A stretch of DNA of 64,000 bases from Rhodopirellula baltica (lineage in GTDB: Bacteria; Planctomycetota; Planctomycetia; Pirellulales; Pirellulaceae). Of the stretch, positions 8,180 through 17,900 are shown piece after piece. The notes under the pieces were generated by a model. That model was not told the DNA's origin. It did not search any database and worked only from the letters and a program-made list of their open reading frames with translations. Where the stretch lies: NCBI GenBank assembly GCA_002901265.1, contig PPHI01000057.1:124001-188000 (forward strand), in the 5' to 3' direction. The position numbers were made by a program, and so were the translations under genes. How positions within the stretch are numbered: position 1 is the first letter of the stretch; each line of letters starts with the position of its first letter.

Positions 8180-10063
8180 ATGGCATTCTCACCACAGCTC
8201 GTGGTCGCTTCGACAGAACTTTCTTCCAAAGTCGACTCAATCCAAACGAACCTCGACCTGTTGTGGGTATTGATCGCTGCCGCCTTTGTTTTCTTGATGC
8301 AAGGCGGATTCATGTGTCTCGAATCAGGAATCTGCCGCGCTAAAAACTCGATCAACGTTGCGATCAAAAACATGTTCGACCTGTTGATTTCGGTGGCGAT
8401 CTTCTGGCTGTTCGGCTTTGGCCTGATGTTCGGACACAGCTATGAAGGTTGGATCGGAACAACGGACTTTTTACCGACATTCGAAACCAGTCCCTGGGCC
8501 GCTTGTTTCTTTATTTTTCAGGCGATGTTCTGTGGGACCGCAGCGACAATTGATAGCGGAGCTGTTGCGGAACGGACACGATTCGGAGTCTATCTGTTGG
8601 TCTCTGCGGTGATCTCAGGTCTGATTTATCCACTGATGGGGCATTGGGCCTGGGGCAGTTTCTTCCATGGCGAAACGAAAGGTTTTCTTGAAGCGATGGG
8701 CTTCATCGATTTCGCCGGGTCAACAGTGGTCCACGCGACCGGCGGTTGGGTGGCGTTGGCGGGAATCATCGCGATCGGGCCTCGACTGGGCAAATTTGAT
8801 AGCGAAGGAAACCCACAAAAGCTGCCGGCTCATAATTTGGTCCTTGTCTACCTAGGAACGTTTGTCTTGTTCTTTGGGTGGTTCGGCTTCAATTGCGGCA
8901 GCACGCTTTCGGCCGGTCCTGAAATCGCCATGATCGCTGTCAACACCGCACTCGCCGCCTGCTTTGGCGGTCTATCGAGCGCGTTCGTTAGCGTTTTGTT
9001 CGGGGACGATGGACTGCCAACTGCAGAAGACATTGCCAACGGAGTTCTTGGTGGGTTGGTCGCGATCACCGCCGGATGCGCTGTCGTCGACCCGGGTTCG
9101 GCAGCCTTGATTGGGCTTACCGGGGGCATCTTGGTTTGGTTTAGCATCCAAATGATTGAACGGGTTTTCAAACTTGACGATGTCGTTGGGGCCGTCAGTG
9201 TTCACGGCGTATGCGGTGTCTGGGGAACCCTCGCGGTGGCTTTGTTCATGGGTTCTGATCACCTGCCGGAAGGAATGACGCGACTGAACCAACTCGGCAT
9301 CCAATCGATTGGTGTGTTGACCTGCTTCGTTTGGTCCTTCGGCTGCGGCTATCTGGTTCTCTCACTGCTTAAGCTATTCGTGCCCTTGCGCGTGAGTCCT
9401 CACGACGAAGCGATCGGTTTGAATGTCGCCGAGCACGGTGCCAAGTCATCGCTTTTGGAATTGGCGATGTCGATGACTGCGGCGACACAATCGAACGACT
9501 ACAGTGGTGCGAAGATCACTGACATTGAACAAGGAACTGAAATCGGCGACCTCTCGCATTGCTACAACAAGATGATCGATGCGATTCAATCCGACAGAAC
9601 CAAGCTTGCGGATTCCGCTCAACACGATCACCAAATCGCGCTGCGGCTGCAACAGAATCTCGATCGATTCGCAAGCGAGGGCGAATCGGCAGTTCGCCAA
9701 TCGCTCGACGCTTTGGATGCGGCTCGCGCTTGCTCGACGCAGATGCACGAGAATTTGAAAGAAGTCACTGCAATCGCCGGCCAAACTCATCTGTTGGCTC
9801 TGAACGCAACCATCGAAGCCGCGCGTGCTGGAAGCTCCGGTCGCGGCTTCGCCGTGGTCGCGAATGAAGTCAAGGCGCTTGCCAACGCGAGCCACCTCGC
9901 GGCGTCTGGCATTCACGGCATCGTAGCCGAAACGAATTCCAAAATCGAAAATGGTTGGAACTCTGCGGCTCACGCATCAAAGATACTGAGTGACATCGTG
10001 TCCGCTGGCAGCGAATCCGCAAACGAACTTCTTTCTCGGACAAGCTCCCGCACTTCTGGCTAG
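8180..10063 (+). CDS. Ammonium transporter fused to HAMP/chemoreceptor-type signalling region
   Basis: A 627-residue fusion. Residues about 25-402 are an Amt/MEP/Rh channel: hydrophobic helices from [19 protein letters not shown] on, the conserved Asp177 in [10 protein letters not shown], and the twin pore histidines His185 and His342 ([11 protein letters not shown]). Residues about 415-470 resemble the HAMP-like linker seen in Amt sensor proteins ([16 protein letters not shown]). Residues about 480-627 are coiled-coil, with the methyl-accepting chemotaxis hairpin tip at about 531-570 ([14 protein letters not shown], then [15 protein letters not shown]). The descending arm after the tip is short and the protein stops in a Ser-rich tail. 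It probably senses or moves ammonium and signals to a CheA/CheW-like partner. No che or PII (glnK) gene lies beside it. Confidence 0.92.
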   Translation: MAFSPQLVVASTELSSKVDSIQTNLDLLWVLIAAAFVFLMQGGFMCLESGICRAKNSINVAIKNMFDLLISVAIFWLFGFGLMFGHSYEGWIGTTDFLPTFETSPWAACFFIFQAMFCGTAATIDSGAVAERTRFGVYLLVSAVISGLIYPLMGHWAWGSFFHGETKGFLEAMGFIDFAGSTVVHATGGWVALAGIIAIGPRLGKFDSEGNPQKLPAHNLVLVYLGTFVLFFGWFGFNCGSTLSAGPEIAMIAVNTALAACFGGLSSAFVSVLFGDDGLPTAEDIANGVLGGLVAITAGCAVVDPGSAALIGLTGGILVWFSIQMIERVFKLDDVVGAVSVHGVCGVWGTLAVALFMGSDHLPEGMTRLNQLGIQSIGVLTCFVWSFGCGYLVLSLLKLFVPLRVSPHDEAIGLNVAEHGAKSSLLELAMSMTAATQSNDYSGAKITDIEQGTEIGDLSHCYNKMIDAIQSDRTKLADSAQHDHQIALRLQQNLDRFASEGESAVRQSLDALDAARACSTQMHENLKEVTAIAGQTHLLALNATIEAARAGSSGRGFAVVANEVKALANASHLAASGIHGIVAETNSKIENGWNSAAHASKILSDIVSAGSESANELLSRTSSRTSG

Positions 10064-10301
10064 GACCACGATCGGGCCTATCGAAAACCACCATTCGGCC
10101 CAATGCTTTTGGGGACAACGGCGAGAGAGTGTGCACGCGCGACGGTATTTCCGCCGCCCTGACGACAACAAGCTTCTAAGAACTGCGTAATCCGTCGCAT
10201 TTTCGCTCACCTCGTCTTTGGCACAGCACTTGCCAATTGGCGTGGACGTGTATTTCGCCGGTTCGTCCGGCACCGTCCGCCCCAATGAGTCAGTTGCCTT
10301 C

Positions 10302-11222
10302 ATGCCTCTTCAAACCGAAGCCCCCACACTCGAACATCATGGCGGTGTAGCGGGTGCAATTGTCGGTAATCAGTTCTACGTCATCGGTGGGATGCTTAAT
10401 CCCTTTGAACACCTCGACACGGCGCTCGCGATTTCGCTCAACACCGAATCGGAGCCACAATCGCTGGCACCACTTCCGACGCCACGGGCAAATGTTGTCG
10501 CGGTCGCAAACGGGACAAAGATCTATACCGTCGCCGGTGGGATTTCGCCTCAGTCGGAATCAGGCTTGCCGGAAGGCCCATCGTCGGTTGTTGAAATCCT
10601 GGACACAACCACAGGCGAGTGGCACAAAGGAGCTGACTTGCCAGCCCAGCGTGTTAAACCAGGCATCGCTGCGGTCGGTGATACCGTGTACGCACTTGGC
10701 GGGCGTGAAGACAAAGTGGATGCGAACACCATCTTCGCCTATGACACGGCGAATGACAGTTGGTCACTCGTGGGTACGCTTCCCTATGGTGCTCGACACG
10801 GCGCGGCTTGTTCGCACCGTGGACAGATTTATTACACCGGCGGATGGACAGCCGGCCCCGACAAAGGGACCTTCCAACGCGGCCTCATCGAATTCGATCC
10901 CGCGACCAATCGATCGCGACCGCTCGCTGATCTGCCGGAACCGCGTACAGCGCACGCGATGGTTGCACACGACGGTTCACTGTACGTGTTCGGCGGAGTC
11001 GACGCACAAAAACAGCCAACGTCAACCGTATTTCGTTACGACATCGCAAGCGATCGCTGGGAAACGTGCGAACCACTCGATTCGGTCCGTGCCGTTTTCG
11101 CCTGTGCAGTTCATGCCCCCGAAGGCGACGACGCACAAGTGATTTTGGCGGGTGGTTGGACACAAATGCATCGCCAAGCCAACACCACCCAAGAGTTCTA
11201 TCGCCTGCCGAAGAAGGCCTAG
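10302..11222 (+). CDS. Kelch-repeat beta-propeller protein
   Basis: A 306-residue protein with about six kelch motifs: repeated GG doublets preceded by a hydrophobic strand (FYVIGG, IYTVAGG, VYALGG, IYYTGG, LYVFGG, VILAGG) and followed by Tyr or Asp and Trp residues (ANDSWSLV, TTGEWHKG, ASDRWETC). The ATG at 10302 is chosen because it directly precedes the first repeat; an in-frame TTG at 10218 would add 28 unconvincing residues. Neither version shows a clear signal peptide. Kelch propellers bind proteins or sugars, and some bacterial ones are sialic-acid mutarotases; a specific role cannot be assigned. The DUF1559 gene follows after 65 bases. Confidence 0.8.
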   Translation: MPLQTEAPTLEHHGGVAGAIVGNQFYVIGGMLNPFEHLDTALAISLNTESEPQSLAPLPTPRANVVAVANGTKIYTVAGGISPQSESGLPEGPSSVVEILDTTTGEWHKGADLPAQRVKPGIAAVGDTVYALGGREDKVDANTIFAYDTANDSWSLVGTLPYGARHGAACSHRGQIYYTGGWTAGPDKGTFQRGLIEFDPATNRSRPLADLPEPRTAHAMVAHDGSLYVFGGVDAQKQPTSTVFRYDIASDRWETCEPLDSVRAVFACAVHAPEGDDAQVILAGGWTQMHRQANTTQEFYRLPKKA

Positions 11223-11287
11223 CGCGCGTGCTCCTCTTTCCCATCCAACTCCAAAACATTTCGTCAGAATTCAAGAGTCGACACCTT

Positions 11288-12277
11288 ATGAGCTTCACCC
11301 ACGGATCGAAAGAATCGAGACGCGGCGGCTTCACCCTCGTTGAACTGCTGGTCGTAATCGCCATCATCGGGATACTTGTCGGACTGCTGCTGCCGGCGGT
11401 CCAAGCTGCCCGGGAAGCCGCACGGCGGATGCAGTGTTCTAACAACATGAAGCAAATCGGACTCGCACTGCACAACTATCACAGCGCGTTTCGAAAATTC
11501 CCCTGCTACGAAATCCTCGACCTCAGCGCTTGGCGCGGTCACGAATACAAGTCAGGCTGGGTCTCGTCGTTGTTGCCGTTCTTTGAAGAAGGCAACCGAC
11601 TGGATGACTACGACTTTGACTACACCTGGTTCCACGAGGAAAACCAAGACGTGGTAACACGTCCGCTCCCAAACTTTGAATGTCCTTCCAGCCCTGGCGG
11701 GACACAAAAAATCTATACGAATTCGTTCTCAGACGAATTCACCGCAGTGACTCCCGACGTAGAAGCTTGGTCCGCCGACTATGCGGGGAACTGTGGACAC
11801 CGGGCCACACTTCTGATGCCGGAAGAAGCCCGCGACAAACAACGCCGCAAGGGTTTCTTTGTACGAGCGTATCCGGTCCAACCACAGAAGTTCCGCGACA
11901 TCTTAGACGGCACAACAAACACCGTTGCGGTGTGGGAATCCGCCGGCCGACACAGCGTTTACTTGTTCGGCCAACTTTGGAGCGATCCGAACACCGGCGA
12001 ACTGCTGAATGTCTCCCCAGACAACTGCGCATGGGCCTCCGGTAATGCGTTTTGGCTTCAGTCATGGAGTCACGACGGGATTGCAAACGGTGGATCGGTC
12101 GTCGTGAATGCCACCAATCGCAACTCACAGCCGTACTCCTTTCACACAGGAGGCGTGTACTTGTTGATGGCAGATGGCTCGGTCCAATTTCTCACCGACT
12201 CCGTCAACGCGACAACGTTCATCCACATGTTGACCACGCAAGCAGGCGAACAAATCAACTTGGGAGAAGTGTTCTAA
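11288..12277 (+). CDS. DUF1559 prepilin-like protein
   Basis: A 329-residue member of the large planctomycete DUF1559 family. A basic leader (GSKESRRGG) precedes [20 protein letters not shown], the type IV prepilin cleavage and methylation signature with Glu at position 5 of the mature form. The block [25 protein letters not shown] follows, as in nearly all members. The protein ends in the usual FHTGGVYLLMADGSVQFL segment. It is expected to be processed by a prepilin peptidase and displayed as a pseudopilin-like surface protein; the function of the family is unknown. The lipoprotein gene starts 2 bases after its stop, the usual pairing in planctomycetes. Confidence 0.93.
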   Translation: MSFTHGSKESRRGGFTLVELLVVIAIIGILVGLLLPAVQAAREAARRMQCSNNMKQIGLALHNYHSAFRKFPCYEILDLSAWRGHEYKSGWVSSLLPFFEEGNRLDDYDFDYTWFHEENQDVVTRPLPNFECPSSPGGTQKIYTNSFSDEFTAVTPDVEAWSADYAGNCGHRATLLMPEEARDKQRRKGFFVRAYPVQPQKFRDILDGTTNTVAVWESAGRHSVYLFGQLWSDPNTGELLNVSPDNCAWASGNAFWLQSWSHDGIANGGSVVVNATNRNSQPYSFHTGGVYLLMADGSVQFLTDSVNATTFIHMLTTQAGEQINLGEVF

Positions 12278-12279
12278 TC

Positions 12280-12733
12280 ATGGCTTCTTGGATTCCAACA
12301 CTTTCGCAACGACTCCCACAACTTGTCGCATCGCTCATCGCAGTGTCTGTCATTGTGAGTCCGGGATGTAGCAAAAAACAGGAGATCCCAGTTCAGCCGA
12401 CAACAGGACGATTGACCATCAACGGAGAACCCGCGGTCGGTGCGATCATCGGACTCTATCCTGTTTCAGGTGACTTCGACCAACGAGGGACTCGCCCGGC
12501 CGGACAGGTCAAACAAGACGGCGCGTTCACGATCTCGTCTTTCGGCGTGGGCGATGGAGCCCCGACCGGCGAATACAACGTCTCGATCTTTTGGCCCCAA
12601 TTCCCCGGGCGAAGATCGTATGATGGGAAAGTACGCAAATCCAGACACATCCGGTTTGACAGTCAATGTTGGCGAGGGCAGCAATACTCTCGAGCCCATT
12701 GTGCTCGACAACGTCAAACTGATACGCCGCTAG
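12280..12733 (+). pseudogene. Frameshifted small lipoprotein (carboxypeptidase-regulatory-like)
   Basis: The ATG at 12280 starts a protein with a signal peptide and lipobox (VIVSPGCSKKQ), followed by a transthyretin-like fold, TTGRLTINGEPAVGAIIGLYP and GEYNVSIFWPQFP. At the CCCC run 12603-12606 the frame is lost: the expected continuation GEDRMMGKYANPDTSGLTV and NTLEPIVL, ending at the TAG at 12731-12733, lies in the second forward frame. Losing one C or gaining two bases there restores a normal protein of about 150 residues. As given, frame 1 reads on through the binding-protein gene and would make an artificial fusion. This may be a true mutation or a base-call error. Such lipoproteins usually accompany DUF1559 genes. 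Confidence 0.8.
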
Positions 12734-12750
12734 GATCGCCCGATTCACAG

Positions 12751-13806
12751 ATGGAACACGCGACGCTTTTTAAAGCCTTGTGCCTCTGTTTGCTTTCGGT
12801 GATCGGTGTAACGGCACTGATTCGGTCCTCAGATCCTGTGGGGGACGCTTCGAATCATCAGGCTACGGAGCGATCAAAGCGGAACCAAACGCCACTTTCC
12901 GAATCCCCACCACCTGGGTTCGGTTCGACACCGTTGGAGATTTCCCCCCAAGGCAGCCAGTACTTGGTGCGGCACCAGTTGGGAACGGTGATCGTCCCGA
13001 TGCAGCCAACCCGGATTTGCGCTCTCGCGTTTACAGACGAGCTTCTGGCAATTGGCGTTACTCCCTTCGCGGCATCCTGCACAAATGGCGAATTCCCCGA
13101 TTACTTGCGTGATCGACTTGAAGGAGCTGTCGCGATCAACCAGTTGATGGGTGTTGGGCAGCCGGACTTTGAAACGATCGTCGTGTCCCAGCCCGATCTA
13201 ATCATCACATCGGCAGGGGATCCACAGACGTATCATCAATTGTCAAAGATTGCCCCCGTGGTGGTTCTTTCCGGCGACGGCGACAACAACCGTCAACGTG
13301 TACTGGACCTTGGAAAATTGTTGGACAAGGAACGTTCGGCGCGCGACTGTGTCTCGCACTATGACCAACGGATTCGGAATGCCAAACGTTTGCTCCATGA
13401 AACGATCGGCGATCGAAAAGTTGCCTTCTTTCGTATCTTTGGGAAGCAGTTCTACATCCACGGCCATACGCGTGGTGGGCTGATGCTCTACGACGAACTT
13501 GGATTGGCAACGCCGGCTTTGATCGACCAATCGCCACGCGGATTTATGCTAAGCCCTGAATCGCTGCTGCAGCTGGATGCCGAATTCATTTTCCTGGCAG
13601 TCGAAGCAAACCGGGGTGCGCAACGTTCTTGGAAATCATTGTTGTCACATCCCGCTTGGCAGCGCGTACCGGCTGTCCGCGACGGGCGAGTTTTTCTGTT
13701 ACCGGAACAACATCATTGGCTGCGTCCTGGCTTCCTCGCCAAGTCAATGATGCTGGACGAAATCGTGCGTTCAATCCTTGGGCCCAATCGGATACAGGGC
13801 GATTGA
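12751..13806 (+). CDS. Periplasmic iron-complex (siderophore) binding protein
   Basis: A 351-residue substrate-binding protein of the FecB/BtuF (Peripla_BP_2) type. The ATG at 12751 begins a hydrophobic export segment (LFKALCLCLLSVIGVTALI). The two lobes follow: a first lobe with PTRICALAFTDELLAIGVTP and the FETIVVSQPDLIITSAGDP block, a long linker helix, and a second lobe with SWKSLLSHPAWQRVPAVRDGRVFLL. This class delivers ferric siderophores, haem or cobalamin to FecCD-type permeases; the ligand is not determinable here. It begins 17 bases after the lipoprotein stop, and its stop overlaps the start of the first permease by one base (TGATG). The frame is open upstream because of the neighbouring frameshift. 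Confidence 0.9.
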   Translation: MEHATLFKALCLCLLSVIGVTALIRSSDPVGDASNHQATERSKRNQTPLSESPPPGFGSTPLEISPQGSQYLVRHQLGTVIVPMQPTRICALAFTDELLAIGVTPFAASCTNGEFPDYLRDRLEGAVAINQLMGVGQPDFETIVVSQPDLIITSAGDPQTYHQLSKIAPVVVLSGDGDNNRQRVLDLGKLLDKERSARDCVSHYDQRIRNAKRLLHETIGDRKVAFFRIFGKQFYIHGHTRGGLMLYDELGLATPALIDQSPRGFMLSPESLLQLDAEFIFLAVEANRGAQRSWKSLLSHPAWQRVPAVRDGRVFLLPEQHHWLRPGFLAKSMMLDEIVRSILGPNRIQGD

Positions 13807-14819
13807 TGGAACGACGCCTTGAACGACATCGTTGGTCGATCGTCTTCGCGATCTTGGCATGCGCAACAGCATGCTGGGCATTATTCGTGGGGCCGACGCC
13901 AGTCACACTAGATGATTTGACGTCAACGCTGTTTGAATATGACGCGACAAGAGACACACAATTTGTCATCTGGGAACTCCGTCTGCCTCGCGTCCTGTTG
14001 ACCGCGATGGTTGGAGGTGCGCTCGCCTGTAGCGGCGCGTTGATGCAGGGCGTGACCAAGAATGCGCTCGCAGGTCCGTCGATCATGGGGCTTAGCACGG
14101 GTGGAACACTGTGTTTGCTCGCAGGTTTGCTATTGCATCCGGACCTCAACTACAGCCAGTCGATCGTCCTTTCATTCGGCGGCGCGTTGTTGGGCTACCT
14201 AACGGTCTGTGCCGTCACGACTCTGTCCAGAGCGGGAGCCACGCCGGCAGGTTTTGCGCTCGCGGGTGCGGTCGTTTCCGCATTGTTTGGTGCGATTACA
14301 CACGGTCTAACGATTTACTTTTCCCTTCACGACGAAATGCTGTACTGGACGGTCGGTGGCGTTTCTCATGTTACGTGGGTACAAGTCGTTGTCCTGGCGC
14401 CGATCTTCTTCATCGGGATTGCGGTTTCATTTGCGATAGCGCCCGCGGTCACGCTGCTTAGTCTTGGCAGCGACGTCGCGGTCAGCTTGGGGCAAAAGAC
14501 GCAGCGGACCCGTTTCCTGGCGACCACGGCTGTCCTTTTCTTGACGGGCGGCGCGATTGCGGTTGCCGGCCCGGTCGGCTTCATCGGGTTGATGGTCCCG
14601 CATTCAGCTCGGCTTTTTGTCGGCGCTGACTATCGATACATCGTCCCGCTGTCGGTCAGTTTGGGCGCGTGTCTGGCCATTGCCGCTGATGCGCTCGCTC
14701 GGACGATTGGCGGTGCTCAGGAATTGCCCATGGGGCTGTTGACCACCATGATCGGTGCACCGTTCTTTGTCTATCTGGCGTCGAACCGGTCGTCACAAAG
14801 TCTCACTCTAAGACGCTGA
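13806..14819 (+). CDS. FecCD-family ABC permease, first subunit
   Basis: A 337-residue integral membrane protein of the BtuC/FecCD family. The family blocks WELRLPRVLLTAMVGGALACSGALMQG, NALAGPSIMGLSTGG and GPVGFIGLMVPHSARLF are all present; the last is the cytoplasmic coupling loop that contacts the ATPase. About ten membrane segments are visible. The start ATG at 13806 overlaps the binding-protein stop, and the second permease begins 3 bases after its stop. It should form a heterodimer with that second permease in the cytoplasmic membrane to import a ferric siderophore or similar chelate. Confidence 0.94.
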   Translation: MERRLERHRWSIVFAILACATACWALFVGPTPVTLDDLTSTLFEYDATRDTQFVIWELRLPRVLLTAMVGGALACSGALMQGVTKNALAGPSIMGLSTGGTLCLLAGLLLHPDLNYSQSIVLSFGGALLGYLTVCAVTTLSRAGATPAGFALAGAVVSALFGAITHGLTIYFSLHDEMLYWTVGGVSHVTWVQVVVLAPIFFIGIAVSFAIAPAVTLLSLGSDVAVSLGQKTQRTRFLATTAVLFLTGGAIAVAGPVGFIGLMVPHSARLFVGADYRYIVPLSVSLGACLAIAADALARTIGGAQELPMGLLTTMIGAPFFVYLASNRSSQSLTLRR

Positions 14820-14822
14820 CGC

Positions 14823-15809
14823 ATGACCAATCAGTTCAAATTGATGTGGATGATCGTGACGGTTTTGGCCGTTTCGCTAGCCGGCGTTTGCCTGGGAAGC
14901 CAGACGTTGTCACCAAGTCGGATCATTGAACTTTTGGACGCTCAACCAGACAACGTCCAACGCACAATCCTGCTCTCGTTCCGTTTGCCTCGCGTTGCAA
15001 TGGGCTTGGGTGTTGGCATGACATTGGCTATCTCGGGAGTCTTGATTCAATGCGTCCTCCGCAACGAGTTGGCGGCACCAGGGATCTTGGGCGTTTCAAG
15101 CGGCGCGAATCTTGGCGTGACCCTCGCGGTGATTTTTGGTGGAGCACAAATTATCTCGGCTTGGATTTTCCCAGCGATGAGCATGTTGTGCGCAGCCGCA
15201 ACCGTCCTGTTTGTCTGTGCGTTGTCGTATGACTCGCGAAAACTGCTACCGGTCCGATTGCTGCTAACCGGCGTCGCGGTCAGTACTTCGATGAGCGCAA
15301 TCACATTGGTCTTTGCGATGAAGATGGATCGCCAAGCCTATGCCCAATCCATCGCTTGGATGTCAGGCAGCTTTGGTAAGTCGGATTGGAATTACGCGAC
15401 CGCAATCGGGTGCGTCTTGCTGATCTTGTTGCCGACATGTTGGTCTATCCGGAAGCAACTCGATGTACTGCGGTTTTCTGACCAGACCGTTATGGGCCTA
15501 GGTATCGCGGTGGATCGGTGGCGTGTTTCGATTTTGCTGCTCGGCGTGATGGCCGGTGCGGCGGCAATGGCAGTGGTCGGCAGTGTCGCCTTTGTTGGGC
15601 TGATTGCCCCACACATCGCGCGGCGGCTAATAGGTCCAAACCATGGCACCCTGGTTGCATCGGCAGGTCTGGTTGGCGCCGGATTTCTGACGGCCGCAGA
15701 CACGCTCGGGAGAACGATGTTTCATCCCATCGAAATGCCTGCCGGAATCATCGTCAGCGTCTTGGGTGGCATCTATTTTTTATCTCTTCTGATCATGCAA
15801 AGGCATTGA
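14823..15809 (+). CDS. FecCD-family ABC permease, second subunit
   Basis: A 328-residue membrane protein paralogous to its upstream neighbour, with the same landmarks: LSFRLPRVAMGLGVGMTLAISGVLIQ, LAAPGILGVSSGANLGV and VAFVGLIAPHIARRL, the last being the ATPase-coupling region. About ten hydrophobic segments are present. The start ATG lies 3 bases after the first permease stop and the ATPase gene begins 5 bases after its own stop, so the importer genes are tightly packed and surely co-transcribed. Confidence 0.94.
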   Translation: MTNQFKLMWMIVTVLAVSLAGVCLGSQTLSPSRIIELLDAQPDNVQRTILLSFRLPRVAMGLGVGMTLAISGVLIQCVLRNELAAPGILGVSSGANLGVTLAVIFGGAQIISAWIFPAMSMLCAAATVLFVCALSYDSRKLLPVRLLLTGVAVSTSMSAITLVFAMKMDRQAYAQSIAWMSGSFGKSDWNYATAIGCVLLILLPTCWSIRKQLDVLRFSDQTVMGLGIAVDRWRVSILLLGVMAGAAAMAVVGSVAFVGLIAPHIARRLIGPNHGTLVASAGLVGAGFLTAADTLGRTMFHPIEMPAGIIVSVLGGIYFLSLLIMQRH

Positions 15810-15814
15810 ATACG

Positions 15815-16639
15815 ATGGCCGAATTGACTGCCGAAAACCTGTCGCTGCGCTACGATGGTGACAATATCATCCACGATGTCACTCTGTCGATCTCCCCAAA
15901 TCGGATCACCGCGTTGGTGGGTCCGAACGGTTCAGGCAAGTCAACCTTGCTACGAGGGCTGGCGCGTTTGCTGCCCCCATCGTCCGGGCGTGTGACGATC
16001 GATGGTCAGAACATCCACCAATTGAACACACGCACCGTCGCCAAACGCGTCTCCATTCTCGCCCAATCAAATGACGCCCCCGACGGATTGACGGTTCGTG
16101 AGCTTGTCGGATTTGGCCGGTTCCCTTATCGAGGCTGGCTGGGACAAGCCGACCCTGACGACCATGCGGCGATCGAGCGTGCGATGGAAATCGTTGGGAT
16201 CAAAGACCTGGCCCAACGCCCGCTCGGAGAGCTATCTGGGGGGCAGCGTCAACTTGCCTGGATCGCCATGAGCGTCGCCCAGGATTCGGAAATCATGCTG
16301 TTGGACGAGCCAACGACGTTTTTGGACTTATCCCATCAACTGGAGGTTCTGCACTTGCTGGAAACCCTGCAGTGCGATCACGGCCGCACGATCGTGATGG
16401 TGCTGCACGACATCAACCAAGCCGCTCGGTTCGCGCACCATATCGTCGCATTGCGTGACGGCCGCATCCGATTTCAAGGATCGCCCGCTACAATTCTGAC
16501 ACCAGAAATGCTGGAAGATGTGTTTTCTGTCGTGGCGAACGTGATGTCCTACACCGAACAACCAACCGATCGGTCGGATGTTTTGACATCGGTCCCTTAC
16601 TGCGTGCCATTGCATCCCGTCGGCGTGATTGAAGCTTAG
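15815..16639 (+). CDS. Iron-chelate ABC transporter ATPase (FecE-like)
   Basis: A 274-residue nucleotide-binding subunit with all ABC motifs: Walker A VGPNGSGKST, a Q-loop at ILAQSND, the signature LSGGQRQ, Walker B IMLLDEPT followed by TFLDLSHQLE, and the switch histidine in VLHDINQAARFA. The wording of the signature and D-loop region is typical of FecE/FhuC/BtuD ATPases of chelate importers. The ATG at 15815 is the first plausible start after the permease stop. It powers the importer made by the three preceding genes, and is followed at once by the MFS gene, whose start lies close to its stop. Confidence 0.94.
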   Translation: MAELTAENLSLRYDGDNIIHDVTLSISPNRITALVGPNGSGKSTLLRGLARLLPPSSGRVTIDGQNIHQLNTRTVAKRVSILAQSNDAPDGLTVRELVGFGRFPYRGWLGQADPDDHAAIERAMEIVGIKDLAQRPLGELSGGQRQLAWIAMSVAQDSEIMLLDEPTTFLDLSHQLEVLHLLETLQCDHGRTIVMVLHDINQAARFAHHIVALRDGRIRFQGSPATILTPEMLEDVFSVVANVMSYTEQPTDRSDVLTSVPYCVPLHPVGVIEA

Positions 16640-16649
16640 GAACGAACGC

Positions 16650-17900
16650 TTGATCTTTCGATTTTGCCTCTACGGATTTCTGAAAAATCAACGGTACTTC
16701 GCGCCGTTTTGGATCCTTGCGTTTTTGGACAAGGGGCTGTCGTTCGCAATGATCGGCGCCCTCATCGGATTTCGCCAGATCTGCGTGACGATTGCCGAAG
16801 TCCCCACTGGTGCATTGGCGGACACGCTCGGTCGACGACGAGCAATGATCTTGTCTCATATCGCATACGTCATCGCGTTCTTGACATTCGGATTCGTCGA
16901 TTCGGTACCACTCTTGTTTGCCGGTATGTTTGCGTTCGCCGTCGGTGAAGCGTTTCGAACGGGGACGCACAAAGCGATGATTTTCTCGTGGCTGAAGCAA
17001 CACGGCCGAGAGAACGAAAAGACCGAGATTTATGGTTTGACAAGGAGCTGGTCACAAAAAGGCAGCGCGCTGTCGACAGTCATCGCTGCCGCATTGGTTT
17101 TCACGACCCTGGACTACTCTGCGATTTTTTGGCTCAGTGCGATCCCCACCGGCTTGAATATTTTCAATTTCCTGGGCTATCCGAAATCACTCGACGGATT
17201 GGTTGATCGATCACACAATGCGCGTTCATTGTTCGCGTTTTTCGCCAAATCGATCCGCGATTGTATTGCCAGAGCCAAACTCCGTCGCCCGATTGTCGAA
17301 TCGATGGGATTTGAAGGCGTCTACGGTGCGAGCAAAGATTACCTGCAGCCCATCATTCAGCAGACCGTATTGGGTTTGCCATTGCTGACGATGCTGGATG
17401 TCGAACGACGCACTGCGTTGATGATTGCTGTGATCTACACCACGCTGTACTTGCTCTCAAGCGTCGCATCGCGCCGAGCTGGTGCAATGGCCAAACGGTT
17501 GGGTGGCGACGATGCCGCGGCGAGACGCTTGTGGGGAATGTTTGCGGCGACGTTTGTGTTTGTCCTAGTTGGGACACTGACGCCCTGGTCGATGCTTGCC
17601 GTTGTCGGTTTTATTGCCTTGGCCATCCTGCAAAACATTTGGCGACCGGTACTCGTTTCGAGAATCGCCGACCAAGTCGACGAGACGAACATGGCAACGG
17701 TGCTGAGTGTCGAATCGCAAGCCAAATCATTCGGGATCGCAATCTTGGCACCCATCATCGGAATGTTGATTGACAACACACCGGAGGGGTACCAGTTCTC
17801 GGCGATTGCGATTGTCGGAATTGCGGTTTCTTTGCTCGCGTTGTTCTTCTCGCGATCGAGCACACATGCGAAAGAGAATTCGCTTGCGAGCACGGGATAG
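16650..17900 (+). CDS. MFS transporter linked to the iron-chelate importer
   Basis: A 416-residue major facilitator protein with about twelve membrane segments. The loop 2-3 motif AEVPTGALADTLGRRRAM is clear. No ATG fits the start: the TTG at 16650 has an AGGA about nine bases upstream and is preferred, while a TTG at 16629 would overlap the ATPase gene. The last cytoplasmic loop is followed by a polar tail (FFSRSSTHAKENSLASTG). Placed directly after a siderophore-type importer, it may export a siderophore, or move the chelate or freed siderophore. The substrate is inferred from context only. Confidence 0.85.
   Translation: MIFRFCLYGFLKNQRYFAPFWILAFLDKGLSFAMIGALIGFRQICVTIAEVPTGALADTLGRRRAMILSHIAYVIAFLTFGFVDSVPLLFAGMFAFAVGEAFRTGTHKAMIFSWLKQHGRENEKTEIYGLTRSWSQKGSALSTVIAAALVFTTLDYSAIFWLSAIPTGLNIFNFLGYPKSLDGLVDRSHNARSLFAFFAKSIRDCIARAKLRRPIVESMGFEGVYGASKDYLQPIIQQTVLGLPLLTMLDVERRTALMIAVIYTTLYLLSSVASRRAGAMAKRLGGDDAAARRLWGMFAATFVFVLVGTLTPWSMLAVVGFIALAILQNIWRPVLVSRIADQVDETNMATVLSVESQAKSFGIAILAPIIGMLIDNTPEGYQFSAIAIVGIAVSLLALFFSRSSTHAKENSLASTG

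Noticed and set aside
12603-12606. Programmed frameshift producing a lipoprotein-to-binding-protein fusion
   Set aside because: There is no slippery-site plus structure pattern. A simple indel at the C run explains both halves, and the binding protein has its own start and signal peptide.
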